64,000 bases of DNA. It comes from Actinocorallia populi. GTDB taxonomy: Bacteria > Actinomycetota > Actinomycetes > Streptosporangiales > Streptosporangiaceae. The position numbers and the translations under genes were made by a program. The stretch is from positions 1,054,001-1,118,000 of the forward strand of contig NZ_PVZV01000001.1 of assembly GCF_002995495.1 (NCBI RefSeq). Reading direction: 5' to 3'. Every line of letters begins with the position of its first letter. The stretch's first letter is position 1. Below, piece by piece: positions 45,810 to 55,512 of this stretch. Under the pieces are notes generated by a model. That model worked only from the letters and a program-made list of their open reading frames with translations, was not told where the DNA came from and made no database searches.

Positions 45810-46138
45810 CCGGTGAAGGTACTCCCGAACGCCGACAGAACCGGCTGTCGACCCGCCGAGGGCGCATCAAGGAGAACGGACTGCGTTCGTCCGGCGGGGT
45901 TCGATTCGACTTGCCTCCTTGCAGAAGGCCTCCTGAGCCGGGATTCGTTCGGCTCGACGCGGAGAACCGGAAGCGGGTTCGTTCCGCAGGGCGGAGAAAT
46001 CTCTCGAACCGGTCCGTTCAGTTGGGCGCAGAGGTTTCGAGCCGGATCCGTAGGCGGGTGTCGGGCTCTTGGGGAGGCCGGTCCGGGGGAACCGGCCTCG
46101 GAGCGGTGTTTCGGGACTGATGCGGTGGTCGGGAAGGG
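45810..46138. other. Intergenic region without supported gene
   Basis: A 329-bp gap between the divergently located minus-strand genes. Arginine-rich open frames exist but have no ribosome site or motif. Nothing else is seen. Confidence 0.4.
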
Positions 46139-48874
46139 TCAGCGCTTCCAGAAAGGGCGCTTGCGGGGGCGGGTGAGGGCGGTGAGGGCCTCGATGAGGC
46201 GCGGCCAGAGGGAGAGGGGTGCGGGGGAGGACTTCAGCTCTTCCAGGAGAGAGGCCAGGTCGGGAAGGGAGAAGGACTCCAGGCGGGTGACGAGGTCGGA
46301 CAGGTGGCGGAGCCGGTCTTCGGCGGGGGCGTCGGTGAGGTCCTTGAGGCGGGAGAGCTCCAGTTCCAGGAGCGGGGTGACGTCGGGCGCGGGGGGAGGG
46401 GGAAGCGGGGCGCCGGTGATGGGGACGTGGAAGGTGGGGGGCGTGGGAGCACCACCGAATGCGCCGGGGGCGCCGCTGGGAGCGGGACCGCTGGGGGCCG
46501 CAGGGGCGGCGGGGGCGCTGCCGGGACGGGGTCTGGCTCGGAGGAAGGCTGCTCGGGGGGTTCCACCGGGTGCGGGGGAAAAGGGCGCTGCGGCCATCAT
46601 CGGGGCGGCGGCGGGGAGGGCGGTAGGGGCGCTCTCCCGTTGCCAGCCCTGGGGGACTTCGACGGGCTGGGTCACCTGGTGGGGGGTGTCCCCGGAGGTG
46701 ACGATCCTTGAGTCGATCGCGACGAAGGCCGTGAAGCGGCAGAGGACGCCGTGCTTCAGCGAAGTGGCTACCAGGCGCTGCTCGAGTTCGTCAGACGGGC
46801 GGACGGTGTAGGAGTCCTCCAGGTCGCGGAGGTGGGCCCTGGCCCAGATGGTGGTGGTGGCGGGATGGGCGACGACCCGTCCGGTCAGGGTCCGGCGCCA
46901 CTCGTCGGAACCGGCGGCCGACGGGGCTTCGGTTGTTCCGGGAGCGTCGGTCTGCACGGCTTGGGCGTCCGCGGAAGAGGGAGTTCCGTGCGGCTGCGCG
47001 GACGGGGAGCCGGTCCGTGCGGATGGGGTGGGCCGGGCGTCCGTCGGGAGAGCCGCGGCTTGGCCGTCGTCTCGCTGGTGCGTGGTGTCGGCGGGGAGGA
47101 GCACCGGCTGGGAGGCGGGGCGGACGGCGGTGAGGGTGAGAGGCGCCTGACTGCCGCGATAGCGGCCGGAGAGGACCAGGGGGACGCCGGGGAAGAGGGA
47201 GGGCGGTCGGGAGGGGGTGAGGGTACCGGGAAGGATCTCCAGGCCGGCGGCGGGGTGGAGGGCGATCCGGGTGAGGACGGGAGCGGCGATGCGGTGGTGG
47301 ATGTGCTCCATCGCGGCGTCGAGGCGGTCCTCGGACTCGACGAGTTCGCAGCGGCCCTGGCCGTGGGCGGCGAGCCTGCCCAGGAAGCCGGCGTTCACGG
47401 CCTGGTCGATGCCGACGGTGTGAACGCGGATGCCGTTCAGGGCGGAGGGGGACAGGGCGGCGAGGATCTGGTCCTCGTTGCCGACCTGGCCGTCGGTGAC
47501 CAGGACGACGACCCTGTCGCGGGCCGGATCGGCGAGCAGTTCGACGGCACGGGTGAGGGGGGCGAGGATCTCGGTGCCGCCCCTGGCGTGCAGGATCGCG
47601 AGGTGCTCGACGGCGCGGAAGCGGTTGCGGTCGCCGGCCTCCACCAGCTCCGGGGGGAGGCCTTCGGGGTGCTCGACGACGTGGTCGAAGGAGAGCACGG
47701 CGAACCTGTCGTGGGCCTGGAGGCTGTCGACGATCCGGGCCGCGGCCCGCCGGGCGGCGATCATCTTCCAGCCCTCCATGCTGCCGGACCTGTCGATCGC
47801 CAGTACGACGTCCTTGGGCAGGGCGGGGCCCGCCTGCCCCGGCACCAGTGTCAGCGTGAACGTCCCCTCACCCCCTTCGTCCCCGACGGAGTCCGGGACG
47901 AAGACCAACGACTCCACCAATCCCGTCCCCGCACCACCGACGAAGCCCGAGCGCCGGTCGGCCTCGGAATCCGCGTTTTCGTTGGAAGTGGAGTGCCGCG
48001 GGACATCGGGGCCCACGCCTTCGACGGAACCGGAGTCCTGCGGGACATCGGAACCGGCGTCTTCGGCGGAAGCGGAGTGCTGCGCGGTGCCGGGAGCCGG
48101 GGTGGGAGGGGCGTAGGGGAGGCGGAGGATGAAGTCGCGGTCCAGGCGTTCGCCGGGGGCGAGGCGGAGGGCGCCGTCTTCGGCGGTGACGGTGTGGAGG
48201 CTGGAGGCGACGGGGCCGAGCGGGAGGCCTGCGGGGTCGATGTCGGCGGTGATGCTCAGGGCGACCGGGTTGGGGAATCCGGGGAGCAGGATGGGCGGGG
48301 TGATGCGGGAGGCGTCGGGGACGGCGGTGGTGTCGGGGATGACGCCGCTTCCCGCGGAAGGCCCGCCCAGCGGGTCGCCGGGGATGTAGCGGGGGGCCAC
48401 CACGAGGGGGAAACGAAAGGTGGCGGCGCCGTCCTCGTAGGGGAGCGGCTGGTCCAGGGTGAGTCGTACCGTCACGCGTTCCCCGGGGAGGATGTTGCCC
48501 ACCCGCATGGTGAAGACGTCGGGGCGGTCCTCTTCGGCGATCGCGGCGCGCCGGCCGGAGGCGATGGCCTGGTCGTACTCCTCGCGGGCCGCCGCCCGTT
48601 CCTTCAGTTCCGCGGTGACGACCCTGCCGTCGGCCTCCATGCGCAGTGCGGTGACGGCGGCGCGGTCGGGCAGAGGGAACACATAGGTCGCGTCCAGCGG
48701 CTTCTCGAACGGGTTGCGGAACCCCTGGGCGACCTTGACGCGGGCGGCCAGACCGGTGATGGCGGCGTGGACGTCGAGGGCGTCGAGCGGAAGGTTCCCT
48801 TCGGCGGTGGCGAGTGCGCCGAATCCCGCCTCGGGAACCGGGGACGAATCCATCGGCATGATCTGCACGTTCAC
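46139..48874 (-). CDS. VIT and von Willebrand factor A domain protein
   Basis: A 911-residue protein related to inter-alpha-trypsin inhibitor heavy chains. A VIT domain spans roughly residues 20-150 (FRNPFEKPLDATYVFPLPDR; RAAAREEYDQAIASGRRAAI). The vWA domain follows near residue 350 with a complete MIDAS (AIDRSGSMEGWK, GGTEILAPL and LVTDGQVGNED). The C-terminal third is Pro/Ala-rich and ends with a basic WKR tail. No signal peptide, so likely cytoplasmic. GTG 48874 has GGGAGG upstream. It follows the MerR-type regulator by 91 bp and is likely in its operon. Confidence 0.9.
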   Translation of the reverse strand: MNVQIMPMDSSPVPEAGFGALATAEGNLPLDALDVHAAITGLAARVKVAQGFRNPFEKPLDATYVFPLPDRAAVTALRMEADGRVVTAELKERAAAREEYDQAIASGRRAAIAEEDRPDVFTMRVGNILPGERVTVRLTLDQPLPYEDGAATFRFPLVVAPRYIPGDPLGGPSAGSGVIPDTTAVPDASRITPPILLPGFPNPVALSITADIDPAGLPLGPVASSLHTVTAEDGALRLAPGERLDRDFILRLPYAPPTPAPGTAQHSASAEDAGSDVPQDSGSVEGVGPDVPRHSTSNENADSEADRRSGFVGGAGTGLVESLVFVPDSVGDEGGEGTFTLTLVPGQAGPALPKDVVLAIDRSGSMEGWKMIAARRAAARIVDSLQAHDRFAVLSFDHVVEHPEGLPPELVEAGDRNRFRAVEHLAILHARGGTEILAPLTRAVELLADPARDRVVVLVTDGQVGNEDQILAALSPSALNGIRVHTVGIDQAVNAGFLGRLAAHGQGRCELVESEDRLDAAMEHIHHRIAAPVLTRIALHPAAGLEILPGTLTPSRPPSLFPGVPLVLSGRYRGSQAPLTLTAVRPASQPVLLPADTTHQRDDGQAAALPTDARPTPSARTGSPSAQPHGTPSSADAQAVQTDAPGTTEAPSAAGSDEWRRTLTGRVVAHPATTTIWARAHLRDLEDSYTVRPSDELEQRLVATSLKHGVLCRFTAFVAIDSRIVTSGDTPHQVTQPVEVPQGWQRESAPTALPAAAPMMAAAPFSPAPGGTPRAAFLRARPRPGSAPAAPAAPSGPAPSGAPGAFGGAPTPPTFHVPITGAPLPPPPAPDVTPLLELELSRLKDLTDAPAEDRLRHLSDLVTRLESFSLPDLASLLEELKSSPAPLSLWPRLIEALTALTRPRKRPFWKR

Positions 48875-48965
48875 ATGGGCCTCCCTGGCGACGTTGCTGC
48901 GGCGGCCGGACGCGGATGCGACGACCGGTGTCCCGGCGGTGACACGCCACCACCGGGGGGTCGGG

Positions 48966-49922
48966 CTACAGGTGGAGTTCGCCCTCCCTTCGCGCGGTCG
49001 CCGCCGGGAGCCCGCGTTCGGCGAGTTCCCGCAGCAGTGGTTCCGCCGCCGCCCGCAGGGCGGCGAGATCCTCGCCGTCCAACGCCGAGGTCTCCAGGAG
49101 CAGCGTCACACCCGGTGCGAGCAGGACCCCTTGCATCGCCACGATCCGCACATCACTCGTCTCGGGCTTTCCGGAGAGCTCCACCGCCGCCGTCCACCGG
49201 ATGTCCGGTGAGGCGGCTTCCGAGGCCCCGTCCGAACCGGACCCGCCGTCTGAGACTTCTGTGCCGGACCCAGCCCCTGGGTCGCTCGCATCGGGTGCCT
49301 CGCCTGCACCGGACACCCCGCCCTCGGTGTCTGCGGCACCGGACGTACCTGTCGTCTCGTCCACGGTGTCGGTTGCCTCATCTGTGCTGCCCGAACCGGG
49401 TGCCCCGTCTGCAGCGCCGACGGCACCGGCCTTCCTGTCCACGATGTCGGCGGCACCGAGTGCCCGGGCTGCGGCGTCTGCCTTTCCGGTGCCGGTCGCA
49501 GGGCGGCCGCCGGAGGGAGTGCTCTGCGAGGGGCCGGGAGCGGTGGTGGCATCGCTCGGAACGGCGGCCCAGAAGCGGCGGACAGGGGACGGAGGAGCCG
49601 CTGGGGGAGGAGTGCGAAGGCCTGGAAAGGGGCCGGTGATGGCGAGGAGGGTTTCGGAGGGGGCACCGGTGAGTTCGGCCTGGATCTCGGCGAGAGTGCG
49701 GCCGGCGGCCTGGCGGCGTTTGACCGCGACGAGCTGGAGCAGGTGGCGGCCGGTGTAGCGGGCCGTGCGGCCCTGCCGGAGCGGAGGGTCGAGCAGCCCG
49801 AGGGTGGCGTACCAGCGGATCAGGCGCTCGTTGGGGACGTCCTGGACGCGGCCGTTCACCTCGAGGTCGGCCAGCGCGGCGGCTGCGCGCTCGGCCAGTT
49901 CGGAGATCGTCCACGTGTCCAT
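48966..49922 (-). CDS. MerR-type regulator with long linker
   Basis: 318 residues. An N-terminal MerR-like winged helix (TWTISELAERAAAALADLEV, then RLIRWYATLGLLDPPLRQGR and TARYTGRHLLQLVAVKRRQ) is followed by an unusual Ala/Gly/Thr/Pro/Glu-rich linker of about 110 residues and a short C-terminal domain (VRIVAMQGVLLAPGVTLLLE, then LRAAAEPLLRELAERGL). No cysteine metal site. A dyad with a perfect TTGACA lies just upstream (49934-49958), suggesting autoregulation. It probably controls the VIT/vWA gene that follows. Confidence 0.8.
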   Translation of the reverse strand: MDTWTISELAERAAAALADLEVNGRVQDVPNERLIRWYATLGLLDPPLRQGRTARYTGRHLLQLVAVKRRQAAGRTLAEIQAELTGAPSETLLAITGPFPGLRTPPPAAPPSPVRRFWAAVPSDATTAPGPSQSTPSGGRPATGTGKADAAARALGAADIVDRKAGAVGAADGAPGSGSTDEATDTVDETTGTSGAADTEGGVSGAGEAPDASDPGAGSGTEVSDGGSGSDGASEAASPDIRWTAAVELSGKPETSDVRIVAMQGVLLAPGVTLLLETSALDGEDLAALRAAAEPLLRELAERGLPAATARREGELHL

Positions 49923-49933
49923 GCTGCAATGAT

Positions 49934-49958
49934 GACACTGTAATGATGACAGTGTCAA
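49934..49958 (-). promoter_or_regulatory. Operator dyad and -35 box of the MerR-type gene
   Basis: GACACTG (49934-49940) and CAGTGTC (49950-49956) form a perfect 7-bp inverted repeat with a nine-base spacer, 12 bp upstream of the regulator's ATG. On the minus strand TTGACA (49958-49953) is a consensus -35. The direct repeat TGTCATCATT also occurs twice. Confidence 0.6.
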
Positions 49959-50093
49959 TCCAGTGCTGCCATATCGGGTGTGACGGAACGCCAAGATGAT
50001 CCACACCGAGGGTGACGCCGACCTGCTGGCGCGGAGACTGTCGGGAGTGTCGGCGTTTGGGGTCGGCGACACCGGCGGGGCGGGCGGAAGTCC

Positions 50094-50870
50094 TTGAATG
50101 CGGAGGTCGGGGGCAGCACGCTGGGCGCGGGGGTGAGGCCGGTGCGGTGGACCGAGGCGGGGACGGCGGGTGCTTCGGCGTGGGCTCGGTACCGGCGGCT
50201 CTCGTCGCGGACCGAGAGATTCGTGGTCTCGGCGGTGCTCGGTGTGGCCGGCGGAGTGGTGGTCGCGGGCCTGCTCGACTGGCGTCCCGCGCTGGCGGTG
50301 GGCGCCGCGCTGGCCGCCGCGCACTGCCTGTCCGGCTACTTCGCACCCGGGGTGGAGACCAACTGGCGGCGCGGCGCCCGTGCGGAGCGGCGTACCGGAC
50401 GTGATCTGGCCCGGCTGGGACGTGGTTACAGCGTGCTGCACGACCGCGAGATCCCGCGGTTGGCGGCCACCAATCTCGACCATCTGGTCATCGGCCTGAC
50501 CGGTGTCTATGCCGTCGCCACCCGCAGGGTCCGTCGCGGCGCCCGGGTCTGGACGGACGAGGAGCGGTTGTGGGTGGGGGAGCGGCCCGCGAAGGACCTG
50601 GAGACGGCGATGGTGCTGCTGGCCTCGGAGCTGGTCGCGGAGATCCTCTCGGACGAACTCGACAGCGAGATGGACGTCGTCCCCCTCGTCGCCGTCCAGG
50701 CGGGTCGGCTGGCACCGGAGGGATGTGAATACGGCGATGTCACTTTTCTCCGAGGGCGGACGATTCCGGGGTTCATCAAGTCGCACCCGGTCATCTACAC
50801 CACGGCGCAGGTGGCGACGATCTCCGAGGCGGCGGAACGCCTCTTTCCTCCGATGACGTGGGAATTCTAG
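50094..50870 (+). CDS. NERD domain membrane protein
   Basis: A 258-residue protein with two adjacent hydrophobic helices (about 43-60 and 66-85) and a C-terminal NERD (nuclease-related) domain: AERRTGRDLARLGRGYSVLH, then NLDHLVIGLTGVYAVATRRV and VVPLVAVQAGRL. The NERD core often has a restriction-endonuclease-like D-x-Q/E-x-K; here it is weakly visible, so catalysis is unproven. TTG 50094 is the longest start with GGAAG nearby; GTG 50136 is an alternative. Probably envelope-associated. Confidence 0.75.
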   Translation: MNAEVGGSTLGAGVRPVRWTEAGTAGASAWARYRRLSSRTERFVVSAVLGVAGGVVVAGLLDWRPALAVGAALAAAHCLSGYFAPGVETNWRRGARAERRTGRDLARLGRGYSVLHDREIPRLAATNLDHLVIGLTGVYAVATRRVRRGARVWTDEERLWVGERPAKDLETAMVLLASELVAEILSDELDSEMDVVPLVAVQAGRLAPEGCEYGDVTFLRGRTIPGFIKSHPVIYTTAQVATISEAAERLFPPMTWEF

Positions 50871-50942
50871 GGAAGGCCCGGCCAGAACAGAACAGAACAA
50901 GCGCTGGAGAGCGGGCGGGAAAATGCCCTAGGTTTCCCGTCC

Positions 50943-51833
50943 ATGAAGGAGAGCCCGCTCGTCGAGGCACTGCGTTCCCGTGACCCGGACGCCCCTGCTG
51001 TCGTTTATGACGCTTATGCCGCCAGGCTTTACGCATATTGCTGGTTTCGTCTGCTCGATCAGAACGCCGCCCAGGCGGCGCTGCGCGACACGTTCATCGT
51101 CGCCGAGGCCCAGATCGCAAGGCTGCGCGATCCCGCGGACCTGGCGCCCTGGCTGTACGCGATCGCCCGGGTCGAGTGCTCGCGCCACACCGGCCTCATC
51201 GACGGCCGTCCCGACCTCGTGGTCGCCCGACACGACCAGGACGACGTCGACCGGCGGACGGTCGCCTGGCGGTCCCTCGGTTCCCTGTCTCCGCAGGCCC
51301 GTGAACTCCTGGAACTGGGGTTTCGCCACCGCCTGCCCCCGCGGGGGCTCGCCGCGGTCCTCGAACTCCCCCGAAGGCGGGTCAAGAGGATGCTCGCGGA
51401 GGCGGAAGAGGACCTCCGGCTGGCCCTGACGGCCGAGATCCTGGCCAGGCTGGGTCCGCACGGCTGCCGGGGTCGCGGCGACGTCCTCGCCGAACGTGTC
51501 GCCGGGGAGCTCGATCCCGGTGTCAGGGCGAAGCTCCTGGCCCATGCCGGGCACTGCGATCTCTGCGGGAGCCGTACGCCGTCGAAGGACTTCTCCCCGG
51601 CGAAGGTGCTGGAATTGTCGCCTTACGCACGCCCGTCCGCCGCGCTGAGGGTGCGGGTGATGAACTGTTTCACCGACCCGGAATTGCAGGGTTACCGGCT
51701 TTTCGTCGCGACGCGTACCGCCGAGTTCAATGCCGCCGGTTTTCCGGGTCAGTCCCGTGGTATGCCCGTCTCCGCCGGTTTTTTCGGAATGATGGGGAGA
51801 AGCCTTCCCGTCAGGAGAAACATGATCGCCTGA
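50943..51833 (+). CDS. Sigma-70-like ECF factor with fused zinc motif
   Basis: A 296-residue protein with region 2 (YDAYAARLYAYCWFRLLDQN, then PWLYAIARVECSRH) and region 4 (LGSLSPQARELLELGFRHRL, then RRVKRMLAEAEEDLRL), followed by a region containing HAGHCDLC (HxxxCxxC), the pattern of zinc-binding anti-sigma domains. So the protein couples a sigma factor with an anti-sigma-like module, then a tail of about 70 residues with no membrane helix. The sigma regions are somewhat degenerate. It precedes an NlpC/P60 peptidase on the same strand. Confidence 0.7.
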   Translation: MKESPLVEALRSRDPDAPAVVYDAYAARLYAYCWFRLLDQNAAQAALRDTFIVAEAQIARLRDPADLAPWLYAIARVECSRHTGLIDGRPDLVVARHDQDDVDRRTVAWRSLGSLSPQARELLELGFRHRLPPRGLAAVLELPRRRVKRMLAEAEEDLRLALTAEILARLGPHGCRGRGDVLAERVAGELDPGVRAKLLAHAGHCDLCGSRTPSKDFSPAKVLELSPYARPSAALRVRVMNCFTDPELQGYRLFVATRTAEFNAAGFPGQSRGMPVSAGFFGMMGRSLPVRRNMIA

Positions 51834-51873
51834 ATGGTGTGAGTGAGGCCGATCCCCGGGTAGGCATCCTCCG

Positions 51874-51906
51874 GTGAGCAATCGACTACGCACAGTGATT
51901 GCTCAC
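51874..51906. promoter_or_regulatory. Perfect 10-bp inverted repeat upstream of the NlpC/P60 gene
   Basis: GTGAGCAATC (51874-51883) and GATTGCTCAC (51897-51906) with a 13-base spacer, ending 31 bp before the start codon. Could be an operator, or a terminator for the sigma-like gene ending at 51833. Confidence 0.55.
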
Positions 51907-51937
51907 GAATGTTCGGCATATCGGACAGGAGGAAAGC

Positions 51938-53404
51938 GTGACGCAGCCATCTCGAAGCCTGGCAGTGCTCGTGACCGGCGCTCTCGTCGCGGTGGGGACG
52001 CCTGTGCTGGCGGTCCCGCCGGAGCCTTCCCATACCAAGGATCTGGCCGAGAGCAGACAGACCGTCCGTGACAAAGAACACCGGGCCGAAAGGGCCACGA
52101 CCCGGCTCAGACAGGCGAAGGCCGAGCTGGCGAAGCTCGGCGAACGCGCCGAGAAAGCGCAGAAGCGGTACGACGAGGCCGCCACGGCGCTGAAGCGAAC
52201 GCGCGGGGCCCTTGCGGAGGCCCGACAACAGGTGCGGACGGCCGAGACGAAGAATGAGGCGGCGCAGGCCGAAGCCGAATCCGCCCGTCCCGGAACCGCG
52301 CCGGTGGAAGCCGCACCGGCAGAAAGCGTACAGCCCGAAGACGCAGGGCCGGCGGACGTACACGCCGAGGAGACGCAGGTAGAGGCGACAGAACCCGAAG
52401 AAGGCGAGCACGGCGGACAGGAGGCCTCTGGGGAAGGAGCAGCCTCCCGTTACCTGCCGCACTCGCCTTACACGGACTACGCCCGATACCTCGCACGCAC
52501 CGTGACCACCGAGACCGCGGAGAAGGACCAGGCGGGAGAGGAGGCCGAAGAAGCGACGAAGCCGGAAACCGCCGAGGAGGCGGCGGACGAGACGACCACC
52601 GAGGATGCGCGGGACTCCGAGAAGGCGGAGGACACCGAGGAGACCCGGAAGGTCGAAACCGAGTCCGAGGCGCCGTACGTCCAGCAGGACGCTGTTCTGG
52701 AGAAGCTGGAGACGGCTCACACGAAGGCCCTTTCGCGACGAGCCGAGGCGCGTCGTACATACGAGGACCAGAAGAGGGAGTTCGCCGCCGCCGAGCAGGC
52801 CAAGAAGGAGGCCGACAAGGCGTACGAAGAACAGAAGGAGGAGGTCTCCAAACTCCGCGCGCAGAAGAAGCGGCTGCTCTCCACCCTCGCCCGGAACGAG
52901 AACGGAGTCGTCTTCCTGGCGGACAGGCGGGCCGAGAACAACAAGACGGCCGTCGCCAAGCTGAAGAAGGGCAAGAAGCGGCACTTCGCACGTGGCGCGG
53001 CCCGCGGAAGGCTGGTCGTCCAGTCCGCCCTCAAGTGGATCGGCACGCCCTATTCATGGGGTGGAGGCAACGCCTCCGGTCCCAGCTTCGGCATCGGACG
53101 CGGTGCCAGGACGCGCGGCTTCGACTGCTCCGGGCTGGCCCTCTACGCCTGGGCGCAGGCGGGGGTGAAGCTCGACCACTACACGGGCTCGCAGTGGAAC
53201 TCCGGCCCGCGCATCCCGCTCAGCATGGTCAACCCTGGCGACCTGCTCTTCTTCGCCGGCAACACCAAAGATCCCGACACGATTCATCATGTCGGGATCT
53301 TTGTTGGCCGCGGCCGGATGGTGGAGGCGCCCTACACGGGGGCGCGGGTCCGGGTGACCTCCATGTGGCGCAAGAGCCTCATCGGGGCGGTCAGGCCCGC
53401 CTGA
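51938..53404 (+). CDS. Secreted C40 (NlpC/P60) peptidase with coiled coil
   Basis: A 488-residue cell-wall hydrolase. GTG 51938 has AGGAGG five bases upstream; a signal peptide follows (SLAVLVTGALVAVGTPVLA). The next 330 residues are largely coiled coil with an acidic Glu/Ala/Thr-rich insertion (around residues 85-245). The C-terminal NlpC/P60 domain has Cys in RGFDCSGLALYAW (near residue 396), His in IHHVGIFVGRGR and the final His/polar residue region. It cleaves peptidoglycan stem peptides. Similar to RipA/RipC-type endopeptidases with long coiled coils. Confidence 0.92.
   Translation: MTQPSRSLAVLVTGALVAVGTPVLAVPPEPSHTKDLAESRQTVRDKEHRAERATTRLRQAKAELAKLGERAEKAQKRYDEAATALKRTRGALAEARQQVRTAETKNEAAQAEAESARPGTAPVEAAPAESVQPEDAGPADVHAEETQVEATEPEEGEHGGQEASGEGAASRYLPHSPYTDYARYLARTVTTETAEKDQAGEEAEEATKPETAEEAADETTTEDARDSEKAEDTEETRKVETESEAPYVQQDAVLEKLETAHTKALSRRAEARRTYEDQKREFAAAEQAKKEADKAYEEQKEEVSKLRAQKKRLLSTLARNENGVVFLADRRAENNKTAVAKLKKGKKRHFARGAARGRLVVQSALKWIGTPYSWGGGNASGPSFGIGRGARTRGFDCSGLALYAWAQAGVKLDHYTGSQWNSGPRIPLSMVNPGDLLFFAGNTKDPDTIHHVGIFVGRGRMVEAPYTGARVRVTSMWRKSLIGAVRPA
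53266..53303 (+). repeat. 14-bp perfect inverted repeat inside the peptidase catalytic domain
   Basis: CAAAGATCCCGACA (53266-53279) and TGTCGGGATCTTTG (53290-53303) flank a ten-base loop. The codons spell NTKDPDTIHHVGIF, part of the catalytic-His region, so protein constraint alone does not demand complementarity. Confidence 0.7.
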
Positions 53405-53408
53405 CGGC

Positions 53409-53900
53409 TCAGTGGCCGCCCTGGTCCTGGAAACGCTTGCGGGAGCGGAGGATCTCCTCTTCGGCCTCGACCCGGCCGACCCAGTTGGCGCCCTCGACGG
53501 ACTTGCCGGGCTCGAGGTCCTTGTAGACCTCGAAGAAGTGCTGGATCTCCAGCCGGTCGAACTCGGCGACGTGGTGGATGTCACGCACGTGCTCGAAGCG
53601 CGGGTCGGTGGCCGGCACGCACAGCAGCTTGTCGTCACCGCCCGCCTCGTCGGTCATCCGGAACATGCCGACGGTGCGGCACAGGATGAGGCAGCCGGGG
53701 AACGTGGGCTCCTGCAGCAGGACCAGGGCGTCCAGCGGGTCGCCGTCCTCACCGAGGGTGTTCTCCACGAAGCCGTAGTCGGTGGGGTACTGGGTGGAGG
53801 TGAACAGCAGGCGGTCGAGACGGATGCGCCCCGTCTCGTGGTCCACTTCGTACTTGTTACGAGAGCCCTTGGGGATCTCGATAGTCACGTCGAATTCCAC
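53409..53900 (-). CDS. ppa: Inorganic pyrophosphatase
   Basis: A 163-residue soluble family I pyrophosphatase. The active-site signature is [10 protein letters not shown] (D-G-D-P-L-D). The N-terminus [19 protein letters not shown] supplies the substrate-binding Lys/Arg/Tyr. Hydrolyses PPi to drive biosynthesis. GTG 53900 has GGAGG five bases upstream. Divergent from dacB. Confidence 0.96.
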   Translation of the reverse strand: MEFDVTIEIPKGSRNKYEVDHETGRIRLDRLLFTSTQYPTDYGFVENTLGEDGDPLDALVLLQEPTFPGCLILCRTVGMFRMTDEAGGDDKLLCVPATDPRFEHVRDIHHVAEFDRLEIQHFFEVYKDLEPGKSVEGANWVGRVEAEEEILRSRKRFQDQGGH

Positions 53901-54020
53901 TGTTTCCTCCGCTTGCCAGTTTCTGAAGCTGCCCGCGTGTGATGCGTGGCTCATGGGGTGTTGTGTGTATACAAGGATGTCGCACTCCGGTGATAGTTCT
54001 GGACGGGGAAGAGGTAAGTC

Positions 54021-55376
54021 ATGGCGGCCATCGATCGGCCCGTGGCCGTGGTCACTCTCTTCCTGCTCCAAGTCTTCGCCGTGGGTGCGAGCGCCGGTGT
54101 AGTGAAAATCACACCAGAGCGGGAACTCTCTCCACAACCGGCCAGTGTGGCCCACAGGGAGATCGTAGTTCCCGGCAAGACCACGCAGGGTACCCGCGAT
54201 GCGCGGATCTCGGGAGCGCAGCTGGCCGAGAGGCTCGGGAAACTCGATCCCAAGGGCCGGATCATCGGCGTGGTGCTGGACGGGGAGACCCGCGAGAGCC
54301 TGTTCGACGCCCGTTCCGGCCAGGCCGCGGTGCCGGCCTCGACCACGAAGATCGTGACGTCGACGGCGGCGCTCACCGCGCTCGACCCGGCGGCGCGGAT
54401 CACCACGAAGGTGGTGCGCAAGGGCGACAGGCTGGTGCTGGTCGGGGGAGGGGACCCCACGCTCTCCTCCCGCGAGCGGCCCGAGGACTACCCGGGCCCC
54501 GCCTCCGTCGCCGAGCTGGCCAAGAAGACCGCCGACGCGCTCAAGGCCGGCGGCACGAACGGCGTCACCGTCGACTACGACGCCTCGCTGTACTCCGGCT
54601 CCGTGCTGGGCCCCGGCTGGAAGCCCACCTACGTCACGGAGGGGAGCGTCGCCCCCATCTCGGCGCTGATGGTGGACAACGGGAGGGTCGCCCCCAACCC
54701 GTGCGAGGGGACGCTGCCGGCCGTTCAGGACGGTCCGAAGCGCGCCACGCAGGTGTTCGTCAACTGGCTGAACCGCTACGGAGTGCAGGCCTCGGTGGGC
54801 CGTCCGGGCTCGGGAGAGGGCGGTCGGCCGGTCGCGGACGTGCAGTCTCCGACCGTCTCGGCGCTGGTCGAGCACCTCATGGACTGCAGTGACAACGAGG
54901 CCGCGGAGGCGCTGGCCCGGCAGGTGGCCCTGAAGAAGGGGCGGCCTGCGAGCTTCGACGGCGCCGCGCGGGCGATCCGCGACGTTCTGCAGTCACTGGG
55001 AGCCGCCCAGGGCGTGGAGACGCAGGACGGCAGCGGCCTGTCACCGCTCAACCGCATCACTCCCCTCGGGCTCGCCAAGATGCTCTCCACGAACGTCTCG
55101 GGCGACCGCAAGGCGCTGCGCACGGTCATCACCGGCATGCCCGTCGCAGGTTTCAGCGGCACCCTCTCCGAACGTTTCCTCGGCACGCAGGGCGCGGGCG
55201 TCGTCCGGGCGAAGACGGGCACCCTCAACCATGTCGCGACCCTCGCGGGCGTCATCCAGCACAAGAGCGGACGCCTCCTCACCTTCGCCTTCATGGCCAA
55301 CGGGGCGGCGGACCTGAACGCGGCCCGCTCCACCCTCGACGCGATGGCCACCGCCGCCGCCACCTGCGACTGCTGA
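54021..55376 (+). CDS. dacB: D-alanyl-D-alanine carboxypeptidase/endopeptidase (PBP4-type)
   Basis: A 451-residue S13 penicillin-binding protein. It begins with a hydrophobic signal/anchor segment ([19 protein letters not shown]). The active-site motifs are SxxK in [11 protein letters not shown] near residue 105, SxN in [11 protein letters not shown] and KTG in VRAKTGTLN. Removes the terminal D-Ala or cross-links in peptidoglycan. It precedes a DUF2342 metalloprotease and tilS, the usual actinobacterial order. Confidence 0.93.
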   Translation: MAAIDRPVAVVTLFLLQVFAVGASAGVVKITPERELSPQPASVAHREIVVPGKTTQGTRDARISGAQLAERLGKLDPKGRIIGVVLDGETRESLFDARSGQAAVPASTTKIVTSTAALTALDPAARITTKVVRKGDRLVLVGGGDPTLSSRERPEDYPGPASVAELAKKTADALKAGGTNGVTVDYDASLYSGSVLGPGWKPTYVTEGSVAPISALMVDNGRVAPNPCEGTLPAVQDGPKRATQVFVNWLNRYGVQASVGRPGSGEGGRPVADVQSPTVSALVEHLMDCSDNEAAEALARQVALKKGRPASFDGAARAIRDVLQSLGAAQGVETQDGSGLSPLNRITPLGLAKMLSTNVSGDRKALRTVITGMPVAGFSGTLSERFLGTQGAGVVRAKTGTLNHVATLAGVIQHKSGRLLTFAFMANGAADLNAARSTLDAMATAAATCDC

Positions 55377-55512
55377 CCGGCCGAGAGATATGCGTGCTTC
55401 GGGGCGGGTGTCCAGGTTGGTGGCGGGGTTTCGGGGAACGCCTCAAGGGATCGGCGCGTTAGTCCGTACAGTGACAGGCCCGTCCGGGCGGGTCACGGTG
55501 GAGGGAGCAGGC

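Noticed and set aside
46751-49639. 962-residue frame antisense to the VIT/vWA and MerR genes
   Set aside because: Composition is Gly/Arg-rich and it crosses two supported genes.
51834-51937. c-di-AMP riboswitch before the NlpC/P60 gene
   Set aside because: Only a simple dyad is visible; the conserved riboswitch core could not be found.
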